Positions 7,077 through 15,301 of a stretch of DNA of 39,710 nt are shown in pieces. The notes under the pieces are model-generated. The model was given only the letters and a program-made list of their open reading frames with translations, was not told the origin of the DNA and did no database searches. This stretch comes from Bacteroidia bacterium (GTDB taxonomy: Bacteria; Bacteroidota; Bacteroidia; Bacteroidales; Prolixibacteraceae), in assembly GCA_026391315.1 (NCBI GenBank), contig JAPLDT010000077.1, forward strand, positions 1 through 39,710, written 5' to 3'. The translations under genes were made by a program, and so were the position numbers. Numbering within the stretch: position 1 is the first letter of the stretch; each line of letters begins with the position of its first letter.

Positions 7077-9071
7077 TTAATCTTCTAAAAATATAAGTGG
7101 CATACGGTCAGTGACCTGGGCTCCCACATGGACCGCAATTTTTCTTACTTTGGCATCTTTGTGCGAGAGAATTTTATTCTCTGATTTCATCGCTTCAATA
7201 ATTAGCAATGGTTCATTTTTTTTAATCATCTGGTTTTCTTTGACAAATATTTCCAGTATTTTCCCGTGCATCGGAGAGGTAATTTCCGAGGTTTCTACCT
7301 CTGTTTTGTTAGCTGGACGGACACTGGTTCCTGTATGATTCTTTAGTAATCCGGGGAAAACTATGTTGTGTTGAGTGTTTTCATGGACGATACGAAGTTC
7401 TCCCTGAAGACCGAACTGACAATAAAATCTTTTTGTCAGCCTGTTAATTGAAATTTCGATACAGTCTTCTGATATGTTCGTTGCCCTGAATTCTGTTGTT
7501 GTTCCGTTCCACACATATAATGTATTTGATTTATCGTTGACATGAAGCTGTATGTGATACCACTGATCATCAATTGCAAGAGGAATGGATGGTATTGGTA
7601 ATCTCCAGTATCCAAGGTGTTTCCACGGATCAATGTCAGCTTTACTGTCAATTTTCAGGTAATTCTTTGCCACCGCAACCGCAATCAAATAAGTCAACCC
7701 GGATAGGCTTGTTTGTTCATCGGCGTAACTGATCAGTGACAAGTGATTTTCTTTGCAGAATTCAACCGAAATATTGTTCTGCTGGTACTGATCATTGGTG
7801 AGTATCCTCACAAGGTATTTTGTGTTGGTTTTAGGACCAATAACGTTCAACTCCCTGAGACTGTTTTGTAACAGATTGAGTGCTTGTTTACGGTTCGCAC
7901 CCCAGGCTATCAGTTTGAGCAACAATGGGTCAAATTGATTTCCGGCAGTATGTTTAAGGTTCAGATCGGCCTCTATCCTCAGATCCGGATGCTCCGGTAT
8001 ATTGATGTAAAGTAATTCATTGGAGGAAATGGTAAACGCTCTTGCCGGATCTTCCATGTATACCCGTACCTCTATGGCATGTCCTTCGATGGTCACCCCT
8101 TCCTGAGTGATGGAAAGCGGCAAGCCGGACGCGATTCTTAACTGTTCAGCGACAATATCAATTCCAGTGATCTGTTCAGTGACAGCATGTTCAACCTGAA
8201 TTCGTGGATTCATCTCCATGAAGAAGTAGTTTCCTGACTCATCAACCAGAAACTCAACCGTACCTGCACCCTTGTAGTTAACTGCTTTCCCGATTTTTAA
8301 GGCGGCAGCAAGTAAACTTGCACGTAGCTCAGGTGTTAAAAATAATGCCGGCGCTTCTTCTGTAATTTTCTGATGGTTTCGCTGAATGGAACACTCCCGC
8401 TCATGCAAATGAATGAGATGACCATACTGATCACCCAGTAGTTGTACTTCAACATGTCGGGCATTCTTAATCTGTTTCTCGACAAAAATCGCTCCGTTCC
8501 CAAAATAATTCAAGGCGGCGCGTGAGGATTGTTCAGCCTGTTTGGTGAGTTCCTCCATGTTGCGGACAATTTTCATCCCTTTGCCTCCACCACCAAATGA
8601 AGCCTTAATCAATGCCGGAAATTCAATTGATTTACTGATGGTTATGCCAGGAAATTCAATTTTGTGACCCATGACAACAGGTATCCCAAGATTGGATACC
8701 AGCTGTTTCGCTTCTGGTTTGTTTCCCATCAGTTCAAGTACTTCAGAACCAGGACCTACAAAAATGAGATGATTCTCTTCACAGGCCCTGGCCAAACCGG
8801 AATTTTCAGAGAGAAATCCATAACCGGGATGGATGGCACGCGAGCCGGTTGAAAGCGCAATCCCAATGATTCGGTCTATATTCAGAAACGTCGAACTCAA
8901 ATCATCCTTCCCCAAAGAGACTTTCTCATCAGCCAGCACTACATAGCCAGACTCTTTATCCGCATCAGTATAGATCGCGACAGTTCTGATTCCTAGCTTT
9001 TTTGCTGATCTGATAATGCGCAAAGCTATTTCACCTCTGTTCGCTACCAACAATTTATCCAGCAGTGCCAT
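7077..9071 (-). CDS. liuD: Methylcrotonyl-CoA carboxylase alpha subunit (biotin carboxylase + biotin carrier)
   Basis: ATP-dependent carboxylation of biotin and its delivery to the beta subunit. I place the start at the ATG at 9069-9071 (MALLDKLLVANRGEI), giving 664 residues and a 7-nt gap after the hydratase. A longer frame to 9116 would overlap the hydratase by 38 nt with an unconserved leader. Domains: biotin carboxylase N-lobe (LLVANRGEIALRII), ATP-grasp with GGGGKGMKIV, the HLHERECSIQRNHQK catalytic segment, FMEMNPRIQVEHAVTEQ, then a BT-like linker and a C-terminal biotinyl domain. The biotinyl lysine lies in EAMKSEN (about K629); Ser replaces the more common Met after the Lys. The beta subunit at 10329-11909 is clearly of the methylcrotonyl type, which fixes the likely substrate as 3-methylcrotonyl-CoA. 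Confidence 0.92.
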   Translation of the reverse strand: MALLDKLLVANRGEIALRIIRSAKKLGIRTVAIYTDADKESGYVVLADEKVSLGKDDLSSTFLNIDRIIGIALSTGSRAIHPGYGFLSENSGLARACEENHLIFVGPGSEVLELMGNKPEAKQLVSNLGIPVVMGHKIEFPGITISKSIEFPALIKASFGGGGKGMKIVRNMEELTKQAEQSSRAALNYFGNGAIFVEKQIKNARHVEVQLLGDQYGHLIHLHERECSIQRNHQKITEEAPALFLTPELRASLLAAALKIGKAVNYKGAGTVEFLVDESGNYFFMEMNPRIQVEHAVTEQITGIDIVAEQLRIASGLPLSITQEGVTIEGHAIEVRVYMEDPARAFTISSNELLYINIPEHPDLRIEADLNLKHTAGNQFDPLLLKLIAWGANRKQALNLLQNSLRELNVIGPKTNTKYLVRILTNDQYQQNNISVEFCKENHLSLISYADEQTSLSGLTYLIAVAVAKNYLKIDSKADIDPWKHLGYWRLPIPSIPLAIDDQWYHIQLHVNDKSNTLYVWNGTTTEFRATNISEDCIEISINRLTKRFYCQFGLQGELRIVHENTQHNIVFPGLLKNHTGTSVRPANKTEVETSEITSPMHGKILEIFVKENQMIKKNEPLLIIEAMKSENKILSHKDAKVRKIAVHVGAQVTDRMPLIFLED

Positions 9072-9078
9072 TGACTTT

Positions 9079-9906
9079 TTATAGTATATGTTCTTCGTTT
9101 CCGAATCCAGCTTCATCAGATATATGCCAATTGGTTTTTCTTTTCTCTAAGAATGCTGAGAAGCCCTCCTGAGCTTCAGAAGAGACTCTTATCTGTGCCA
9201 ATAAACCAGGAATATGTTTCATTTCTTCAATCATTGACTGCATGGTTAAACGATTAATCAACCGTTTGGAAGCTGCAATTGCTTCTCTTCCGTTTGCCTC
9301 CATTTGGATCAACAGACCACTTAAGTAATAGTCTAATGTTTCAGAGGAAGAAAAGGAATGATTCATTAATCCATATTTAACAGCTTCATCGCCATTAAAG
9401 CTTCTGGCTGAAAAAATAAGTTCTTTCAGATCAGCCGTCCTGATTTTCTGCAACAAATAGGGAGTTATCGTTGCAGCAGCCATTCCAATTCTGGTTTCAC
9501 TTAAAGAGAATCTGGAGTTGGACAGGCCATAAGCGAGATCACAAACTGCTACCAACCCGTTTCCACCACCAAAAACATTACCATGAACCAATGCTATCAC
9601 GATTTTACTACTGTGAAAGATTATGTTGAACATTCTCGACAGCTCTTCACTTTCTTTCAAGTTCACCTCCTTATCGAGTGAAAATGCATTTTTCATCCAT
9701 TGGAGATCGGCTCCCGAGCAAAATGATTTCCCATCTCCCCTGATGACAACAAACCTTATTTCATTCATCTCCTCAAGTTTCAGGAAAAACGAAGAAATTT
9801 CGTATATCATTTTATTATTCAGGGCATTGTGAACCTCAGGTCGTGAAAGCCACAAGTTCACAATTGGGCCATCAAGTGCAGCCCGAATCGTTTGATAGTT
9901 GTCCAT
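9079..9906 (-). CDS. liuC: Methylglutaconyl-CoA hydratase (enoyl-CoA hydratase family)
   Basis: Hydrates 3-methylglutaconyl-CoA to (S)-HMG-CoA, the last step before HMG-CoA in leucine breakdown. The 275-residue crotonase-fold protein has SFCSGADLQWMK (61-72, the oxyanion-hole loop with the ADLxWM pattern typical of this subfamily), HGNVFGGGNGLVAVCD (107-122) and SLSETRIGMAAATITPYL (133-150). E136 sits at the second catalytic-glutamate position; the first position is Gly (GGGNG), as I recall for bacterial LiuC-type hydratases. It lies between carboxylase alpha and an NTF2-like gene, inside an operon with both carboxylase subunits, which supports the substrate. A generic enoyl-CoA hydratase is the alternative. 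Confidence 0.88.
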   Translation of the reverse strand: MDNYQTIRAALDGPIVNLWLSRPEVHNALNNKMIYEISSFFLKLEEMNEIRFVVIRGDGKSFCSGADLQWMKNAFSLDKEVNLKESEELSRMFNIIFHSSKIVIALVHGNVFGGGNGLVAVCDLAYGLSNSRFSLSETRIGMAAATITPYLLQKIRTADLKELIFSARSFNGDEAVKYGLMNHSFSSSETLDYYLSGLLIQMEANGREAIAASKRLINRLTMQSMIEEMKHIPGLLAQIRVSSEAQEGFSAFLEKRKTNWHISDEAGFGNEEHIL

Positions 9907-9948
9907 GGTTTTATTGATGAGGATTGCTTTAGAATTGCACCGAAAATT

Positions 9949-10308
9949 TTATTGGTATAATTCAGAACTGTCGATAAAGATCAGATATTGGTCTATCAGT
10001 TGATCTTTCATTTTCCAGGTACAGGAGAAAGGAACTTCTAGGGTCGTATCGTTGTGACGGGAATATTTTACCAGCCCATTGACAAAAATGGCATCTCCGC
10101 TACTCCAGGACTCCAGATTGGAGTGGTTGATTCCTTTCAGGCTTTGAAAGAAACCAGCCACATAGGATTCAATTGCTGCTGTTCCGGTTGCGGCAGGGTT
10201 ATTGGCAAATCGGAAAGATCCATTGGGTGTAATGAATCGTGCAAAGCTGGAAGCGTCTTTATGATCGATGGATTGATATACGTCGGATACAAATGTTTTG
10301 AATTTCAT
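9949..10308 (-). CDS. NTF2/SnoaL-like small protein of unknown function
   Basis: A 119-residue protein with the pattern of the NTF2-like (SnoaL) cone fold: an N-terminal helix (KTFVSDVYQSIDHKDASSFARFI), TPNGSFRFANNPAATGTAAIESYVAGFFQSLKG-type strand-helix arrangement in which only parts are conserved, and C-terminal strands ending in a WKMKDQLIDQYLIF stretch. Such proteins bind small hydrophobic ligands, act as small isomerases or cyclases, or merely dimerise. No signal peptide is seen. It is inserted between carboxylase beta (20 nt) and the hydratase (42 nt), in the same direction, so it is part of the operon. No role for an NTF2-like protein in leucine breakdown or the mevalonate pathway is known to me. 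Function unknown. Confidence 0.72.
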   Translation of the reverse strand: MKFKTFVSDVYQSIDHKDASSFARFITPNGSFRFANNPAATGTAAIESYVAGFFQSLKGINHSNLESWSSGDAIFVNGLVKYSRHNDTTLEVPFSCTWKMKDQLIDQYLIFIDSSELYQ

Positions 10309-10328
10309 TTCAAATAAATATTTAAGTT

Positions 10329-11909
10329 TTACATTCTGAATACTCCATTTCGTGGTGAAGCCGTTTTTTTATTGGAGGCGATTGAAATTGCCAGTCCTAC
10401 AACTGCCCTGGTATCGACCGGATCAATAATTCCATCGTCCCAAAGTCGTGAGGTACTGAAGTAGGCACTGCTTTCGTCTTCAAATTTCTTTACGAGGTCA
10501 TTGTTGTTATTTACTTTGATTGCGTTGAGAACATCCTGGGCCTGTTGCCCGCCCATCACGCCAATCCTGGCATTGGGCCACATGAAAAGGAAATCCGGTT
10601 GATAGGCCCTCCCCGCCATTGCGTAGTTTCCGGCGCCGAAGGACCCGCCGATAATAACTGTGATTTTTGGAACTACAGCCGTGGCAACGGCATGTATCAA
10701 CTTGGCCCCGTTGCGGGCAATCCCTTCGTGCTCATATCTCTTCCCTACAATAAATCCGGAGATGTTTTGAAGGAAGAGGAGCGGTATCTTTCGGAAATTG
10801 CAGATCTCAATAAAATGGGCCCCTTTGAGTGATGCCTCTGAAGTCAGAAATCCGTTATTCGCGATGATCCCGACAGGAAATCCCATGATCCTTGCGTATC
10901 CGGTTACGAGTGTTGAACCATAATTCTTTTTAAACTCCTCAAACTTGCTTCCATCTGTTATTCTTGCAATAATTTCATAGTTATCAACGGGTTTTCTTAG
11001 ATCAATCGGTGCAAAACCGTAAATATCATTGAGATTACAGAAAGGTTCTTCGATGGCATGCAGTTCGTATGGCTGAGATTCGTTAGCAGGAATTAATTCC
11101 AGAATATTCCGGCAAATTCTGATAGCATCTACCTCATTTTCGGCTAAGTGATCGGCAACTCCAGATACACAAGTGTGGACCATGGCCCCACCAAGCTCCT
11201 CAGCAGTAACCTCTTCTCCTGTTGCAGCCTTTACCAGTGGAGGACCGCCAATAAATATGGTTCCCTGGTTCCTGACGATGATGGTTTCGTCGCTCATCGC
11301 AGGTACATAGGCTCCTCCTGCTGTACATGATCCCATCACGATGGATAACTGGGGTATTCCTTCTGAAGACATCTGAGCTTGGTTGTAAAAGATCCGGCCA
11401 AATCCTTCACGGTCAGGAAAAACGTTTGCCTGTTCCGGTAAAAAAATTCCACCAGAGTCGACCAGATATATACATGGCAGGTGATTGAGAAGGGCTATCT
11501 CCTGGGCCCTAAGGTGCTTTTTTACCGTTTCACTAACATAGGTGCCTCCCTTAACCGTTGCATCATTGGCTACGATCATGCACTTTTTGCCATGAATTTT
11601 ACCGATTCCGGTAACAATACCTGCCGATGGAAACTGACCGTCATACTGACCAAAGGCTGCCAAAACTGAGAGTTCCAGAAATGGAGTATTTTCATCGATC
11701 AGCAATTCAATTCTGCTTCGTGCATCCATTTTCCCACGTGACCGATGCCTGATCACGGCCGGATCATTGTCGCGATTGAGAACACTGTTCATTCTTGCCC
11801 GAAAAGTGTTCATTACTTCTAGATATGCATCAACCTTTTCTTTAAACCGATCTTCTGTGGTATTTGAATTAATTGTGAGTCGATTCAATGTTTTATATTT
11901 TTCCATCAT
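10329..11909 (-). CDS. liuB: Methylcrotonyl-CoA carboxylase beta subunit (carboxyltransferase)
   Basis: Transfers the carboxyl group from biotin to 3-methylcrotonyl-CoA, giving 3-methylglutaconyl-CoA. The sequence contains the near-diagnostic methylcrotonyl-type block DSGGIFLPEQ, VFPDREGFGRIFYNQAQMSS, IVMGSCTAGGAYVPAMSD, GTIFIGGPPLVKAATGE and VTAEELGGAMVHTCVSGVAD, followed in the second crotonase domain by FLQNISGFIVGKRYEHEGIARNGAKL-type acyl-CoA contacts (only short parts quoted) and MGGQQAQDVL. Propionyl-CoA carboxylase beta subunits differ in these blocks. The longest frame goes to 11954 (541 residues); I prefer the ATG pair at 11904-11909 because conserved similarity begins about there. 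It is the first gene of the eleven-gene run, facing the AT-rich divergent spacer 11955-12249 that must hold the operon promoter. Confidence 0.93.
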   Translation of the reverse strand: MMEKYKTLNRLTINSNTTEDRFKEKVDAYLEVMNTFRARMNSVLNRDNDPAVIRHRSRGKMDARSRIELLIDENTPFLELSVLAAFGQYDGQFPSAGIVTGIGKIHGKKCMIVANDATVKGGTYVSETVKKHLRAQEIALLNHLPCIYLVDSGGIFLPEQANVFPDREGFGRIFYNQAQMSSEGIPQLSIVMGSCTAGGAYVPAMSDETIIVRNQGTIFIGGPPLVKAATGEEVTAEELGGAMVHTCVSGVADHLAENEVDAIRICRNILELIPANESQPYELHAIEEPFCNLNDIYGFAPIDLRKPVDNYEIIARITDGSKFEEFKKNYGSTLVTGYARIMGFPVGIIANNGFLTSEASLKGAHFIEICNFRKIPLLFLQNISGFIVGKRYEHEGIARNGAKLIHAVATAVVPKITVIIGGSFGAGNYAMAGRAYQPDFLFMWPNARIGVMGGQQAQDVLNAIKVNNNNDLVKKFEDESSAYFSTSRLWDDGIIDPVDTRAVVGLAISIASNKKTASPRNGVFRM

Positions 11910-12034
11910 CACATTCCTGCCTGGAATTGTATCAAACCCTTGTCTGTAATGCATTTGTGCTATATGGTAAGATATTCGAAATCAGGCGTATAAATCACAA
12001 TATTTTGATTAATATTATTTAGACTTAATAACGA

Positions 12035-12063
12035 TAAAGATAGAACTAAATTTTGTAATCAAA
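12035..12063 (-). promoter_or_regulatory. Candidate promoter of the leucine-mevalonate operon
   Basis: On the minus strand TTTG (12060-12063) is followed after 17 nt by TATCTTTA (12035-12042). This resembles the Bacteroidota -33 (TTTG) and -7 (TAnnTTTG) elements with one mismatch in the -7 box. It would place transcription start about 75-125 nt upstream of carboxylase beta. The rest of the 295-nt divergent spacer (11955-12249) is AT-rich with no gene and must also hold the GH92 promoter, for which I see only weak candidates. Confidence 0.3.
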
Positions 12064-12249
12064 CCAAATTTGAATTAATTTTATTATAATGTCATCATCA
12101 CTTAACTTATCCAAGAAAAATTGGTAAAATTGTCAAAGGATTACTTCCGGGATTTATGATGTAATTTTCATATCTTATTTTAGGTTGCATCAACGGACTG
12201 GTGTCTCTTTATACTTTTTGACATCCTGGTTTTTTTAACTACTAACTAA

Positions 12250-14487
12250 TTGATAATGATAAGTAAATTTATTCTGGTCACTTTTGTGTGCTTCTTTTTC
12301 AGCGCTTGCAGTGTCAATCCTCAGGAGAAGTTTGTCGACTATGTTAACCCTTTTATCGGAACAGATGAGGACGGTCATACCTTTCCGGGAGCGCTGGTTC
12401 CGTTTGGAATGGTGCAGCTAAGTCCCGATAATGGTGAACATGGTTACAACTGGTGCAGCGGATACCACTATTCGAGCAATAAAATTCAGGGTTTTAGTCA
12501 TACCCATTTCAGTGGAACGGGTTCAGAAGGTCTCGGCGACATTTCGATTTTTCCACTTGTCAACGCAAATCCTACCTGGGAGTCTGTCAGCAGTGAGTTT
12601 TCCCATCAGCAAGAGAAGGCTTCACCCGGATATTATTCAGTTGTTCTTAAGAGTACGGATATTAAAGCCGAATTGACCGCTACAACCCATTGCGGATTGC
12701 ACCGATATACCTTCCCGGAAGGTAAAAATGCGTTGTTGAGGATTGATCTCGGATTTGGGAATGGTGCAGAAGCGAGGGTGGGTCACAATGGAGATGAACC
12801 ACTGGAGTGCTTTTTCAAGAGAATTGATGATCATACTGTCGTGGGATTTCGGCGCTCAATGGGTTTTGTGGGAGAGCGTTGTGTTTATTTTGCGGCCAAA
12901 ACGAGCCTGCCCTTTGGTGAAGTTTCAATCTTTGCGGATGGCACCCTTGTTCGATCGAAGGAGATGGCGAATGCAGTGAGACTTAAAAGTTATCTCTCTT
13001 TTCCTGTCACAAGTGCAGGTGCTCAGTTGTTGGTAAAAGTGGCCATCAGTTCCGTCTCCGTGGAGGGTGCCATGGCCGGATTGCTGGAGATTCCCGACTG
13101 GGATTTTGATAAGGTGAAAAATAATGCCGAATCTGCCTGGGAGAAAGAGTTGGGTAAAATCGTAGTCACATCGGATGACAAGGCCTTCAAGGAGACCTTT
13201 TATACCGCGGCATATCACAACTATTTCGCACCTTTCAGGTACGACGATGCACTGGGAAATTACATGGGCGCGGACAAAAAAGTTTACAAAGGAAAAAATA
13301 TTTATACGCTTCACTCTTTGTGGGATACTTTCAGGGCTACCGCACCACTTTTTACGCTTACACAAAAAGAACGGGTTCCGGATATTATCAACTCTTACCT
13401 GGCATTTTACAGGCAGCACGGATTGCTTCCATCATGGGAGGTGTATTTCGACGAGGCCAATGTGATGCCTGGTTACCACTCGGTTCCGGTAATTGCCGAT
13501 GCAATTCTGAAGGGAATAGACGGATTTGATTACCAGCAGGCCTTTGAAGCCATGAAAACAACTGCCAACGAGGATATACGCGAATCGGATTTTTACCGCC
13601 AGTATGGGTATGTGCCCGATGACAAGGATCCCCGGCAACGGGGTGTAACAAAAACGGTCGAGTATGCTTTTGACGATTGGTGTATTGCTCAGGTAGCCAA
13701 AAAATTAAACCTTCCTGATGATTACCTGGAGTTCATGAAAAGAAGCGGATACTGGAAGAATGTATTTGATACCGCCATCGGTTTTGTCCGTCCAAAAGAC
13801 AGTGCCGGAAACTGGATGCTCCCGTTTAAACCGGCCGAGTCGATCGGATTTCAGGAGGGAAACGCATGGATCTACACCTGGTATGTTCCTCAGGATGTGT
13901 ATGGTTTGATACAGATGATGGGTGGTGAAGCCCCGTTTGAGACTAAATTGGATTCGCTGTACAATGGTCCGGAAAAGCCTTATCGAAAGCTTAAAAATCA
14001 TGGATTTTACGGACTTTCCGAGTTTTCAAATGAGCCAAGTCACCACGTGCCATACCTGTACGCTTATATTGGTAAACCATCGAAAACAGCCGAAAAAGTC
14101 AACCATATCCTGACCAATTTTTACAGCAATCAAACCAATGGTTTGTGCGGCAACGATGATTGCGGCCAAACCAGCGCCTGGTATGTGCTCAGCGCCATTG
14201 GATTTTACCCGGTCAATCCGGCCAGTGGTGAATATGTGCTGGGATCACCTTTGGCAGCCCAATCAACACTAAATTTTAATAATGGGAAGCATTTTATCAT
14301 ACGAGCGAACGGGTTGAGCAAGCAAAATATTTACATTCAAAAAGCGACCTTAAATGGAAAGCCCTATACCAAATCATTTCTACAGCATACTGACATCCTG
14401 AGGGGTGGGGAATTGGTGTTGTACATGGCTGATCAACCGTCGGCTACATGGGGAGTGAAAATGGAGGACAGACCAGGGAGAGAATGA
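12250..14487 (+). CDS. GH92 family alpha-mannosidase lipoprotein
   Basis: A 745-residue secreted glycosidase. The N-terminus has a type II signal peptide with lipobox FSAC (Cys20), so it should be lipid-anchored on the envelope. The mature protein starts with the GH92 block VDYVNPFIGTDEDGHTFPGA (about 29-48), followed by PFGMVQLSPDNG, GFSHTHFSGTG, and, late in the protein, NAWIYTWYVPQD and GNDDCGQTSAWYVLSAIGFYP. These are the catalytic-domain hallmarks of the calcium-dependent exo-alpha-mannosidases that Bacteroidota use on N-glycans and fungal mannan. Length matches the family. It stands alone: no SusC/SusD pair, sulfatase or other glycosidase is next to it, so the exact linkage cleaved cannot be inferred from context. 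It diverges from the leucine-mevalonate operon. Confidence 0.93.
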   Translation: MIMISKFILVTFVCFFFSACSVNPQEKFVDYVNPFIGTDEDGHTFPGALVPFGMVQLSPDNGEHGYNWCSGYHYSSNKIQGFSHTHFSGTGSEGLGDISIFPLVNANPTWESVSSEFSHQQEKASPGYYSVVLKSTDIKAELTATTHCGLHRYTFPEGKNALLRIDLGFGNGAEARVGHNGDEPLECFFKRIDDHTVVGFRRSMGFVGERCVYFAAKTSLPFGEVSIFADGTLVRSKEMANAVRLKSYLSFPVTSAGAQLLVKVAISSVSVEGAMAGLLEIPDWDFDKVKNNAESAWEKELGKIVVTSDDKAFKETFYTAAYHNYFAPFRYDDALGNYMGADKKVYKGKNIYTLHSLWDTFRATAPLFTLTQKERVPDIINSYLAFYRQHGLLPSWEVYFDEANVMPGYHSVPVIADAILKGIDGFDYQQAFEAMKTTANEDIRESDFYRQYGYVPDDKDPRQRGVTKTVEYAFDDWCIAQVAKKLNLPDDYLEFMKRSGYWKNVFDTAIGFVRPKDSAGNWMLPFKPAESIGFQEGNAWIYTWYVPQDVYGLIQMMGGEAPFETKLDSLYNGPEKPYRKLKNHGFYGLSEFSNEPSHHVPYLYAYIGKPSKTAEKVNHILTNFYSNQTNGLCGNDDCGQTSAWYVLSAIGFYPVNPASGEYVLGSPLAAQSTLNFNNGKHFIIRANGLSKQNIYIQKATLNGKPYTKSFLQHTDILRGGELVLYMADQPSATWGVKMEDRPGRE

Positions 14488-14528
14488 AATAGATAGAAAT
14501 AAACTGAAATAGATTGGAATAGAGAAAT
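14486..14528 (+). repeat. Degenerate 10-bp tandem repeat (GAAATAgATn units)
   Basis: Just after the GH92 stop, about four units of GAAATAGATA / GAAATAAACT / GAAATAGATT / GGAATAGAGA follow each other. The same decamer family fills 18819-18990. Confidence 0.55.
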
Positions 14529-14544
14529 ATGTTCGAAGGCGTCA

Positions 14545-14583
14545 ACCCTTCAAACATTTCAAACAATAAAAAACTTTTCAAAC
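14545..14583 (-). repeat. AT-rich TTTGAA-type short-period repeat (copy 1)
   Basis: On the minus strand the segment reads as GTTTGAAA and TGTTTGAAGGGTT blocks. The same blocks in the opposite orientation lie after thrA (36584-36648), so this is a dispersed intergenic repeat rather than a unique spacer. Confidence 0.5.
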
Positions 14584-15030
14584 ATGAGTACCGGGAAGAT
14601 AATTCTGATGATTTGCTTCATATTGGCTGGGTCGGCTGTCCATGCCCAGCTAACTCCTTTTTATTCGGCCACCAACGACAAATACGGGTACAAAGATGGG
14701 GGAGGGAAAGTTGTAGTTGAGCCTAAATACGATCTTGCTTATCCTTTTACTGAAGGTATAGCTGCGGTTCGCCTGGCTGGAAAATATGGGTACCTGAATG
14801 AAAGCGGCAAGGAGGTTGTATCCCCTAAATATGATTTTACCTGGCATTTTATCGGTGGTTTCGCTACCGTGAAGTTGGGCGACAAGTTTGGGTTCATTGA
14901 TAAAACGGGTAAGGAGGTCATCCCACTAATTTACGAAGAGGCCAACAACTACCATGGCAACTGCTGTTACAAAGGCATGGCCCATGTGAAGGAGAAAGGG
15001 AAGTGGAAACTTATTGAATTGCAGGAATAA
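14584..15030 (+). CDS. WG-repeat protein, secreted
   Basis: A 148-residue protein with an N-terminal signal peptide (hydrophobic segment IILMICFILAGSAV, likely cleavage after AHA before Gln) and about three WG-type repeats: KYGYKDGGGKVVVEPKYD, KYGYLNESGKEVVSPKYD and KFGFIDKTGKEVIPLIYE, each followed by an F.EG/GG.A.V.L strand. WG repeats form beta structures of unknown binding role and are common in Bacteroidota. Genes of this kind are usually longer; three repeats make this a short member, but start and stop are intact. It follows GH92 after a repeat-filled 96-nt spacer, and nothing suggests a shared function. Confidence 0.85.
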   Translation: MSTGKIILMICFILAGSAVHAQLTPFYSATNDKYGYKDGGGKVVVEPKYDLAYPFTEGIAAVRLAGKYGYLNESGKEVVSPKYDFTWHFIGGFATVKLGDKFGFIDKTGKEVIPLIYEEANNYHGNCCYKGMAHVKEKGKWKLIELQE

Positions 15031-15106
15031 TGCTGAAAATCCAGGCATATAAAATAAATGGTGTCCGGCAAGCACTTCAATACTCTCTGAAAGCTTAATT
15101 TCTTTA

Positions 15107-15119
15107 ACCTCTACGAGGT
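15107..15119. repeat. Small palindrome ACCTC-TAC-GAGGT
   Basis: A perfect 5-bp inverted repeat with a 3-nt centre, of the same style (arms around a TAC/GTA centre) as the CCGC-GTA-GCGG elements 30-200 nt further on. Confidence 0.4.
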
Positions 15120-15139
15120 AAAATGCCTTTGGGGGGTTG

Positions 15140-15280
15140 TTTTCTACAATACTTTATCCGCTACGCGGAAAATTTTCAGTTGTACCCATATTGGCCATTA
15201 TATCTTAATTGTTAATTACTCTGCACAGCAACAGAATTAGTAATTTGCTTTCCGCGTAGCGGATAAAGTATTGTAGAAAA
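15140..15280. repeat. 32-bp perfect inverted repeat pair with CCGC-GTA-GCGG core
   Basis: Left arm 15140-15171 and right arm 15249-15280 are exact reverse complements (32 nt). The shared core is ATCCGCTACGCGGA, itself palindromic. The 77 nt between the arms show no gene. A third, partial copy of the right arm lies at 15302-15320. The stretch 15031-15403 contains only these repeats. Confidence 0.85.
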
Positions 15281-15301
15281 TTTAATGTTACGGTTTCGGA
15301 A

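Noticed and set aside
1-11954. Mevalonate-degrading or reverse (isovaleryl-CoA forming) pathway
   Set aside because: Class II HMG-CoA reductase can run in reverse, and myxobacteria make isovaleryl-CoA from HMG-CoA. However, two kinases, a decarboxylase, an IPP isomerase and a prenyltransferase follow, no decarboxylating AibA/B-type genes are present, and the carboxylase step is not favourable in reverse.
12925-13419. 164-codon minus-strand frame inside the GH92 gene
   Set aside because: Antisense shadow of a gene with strong GH92 motifs.
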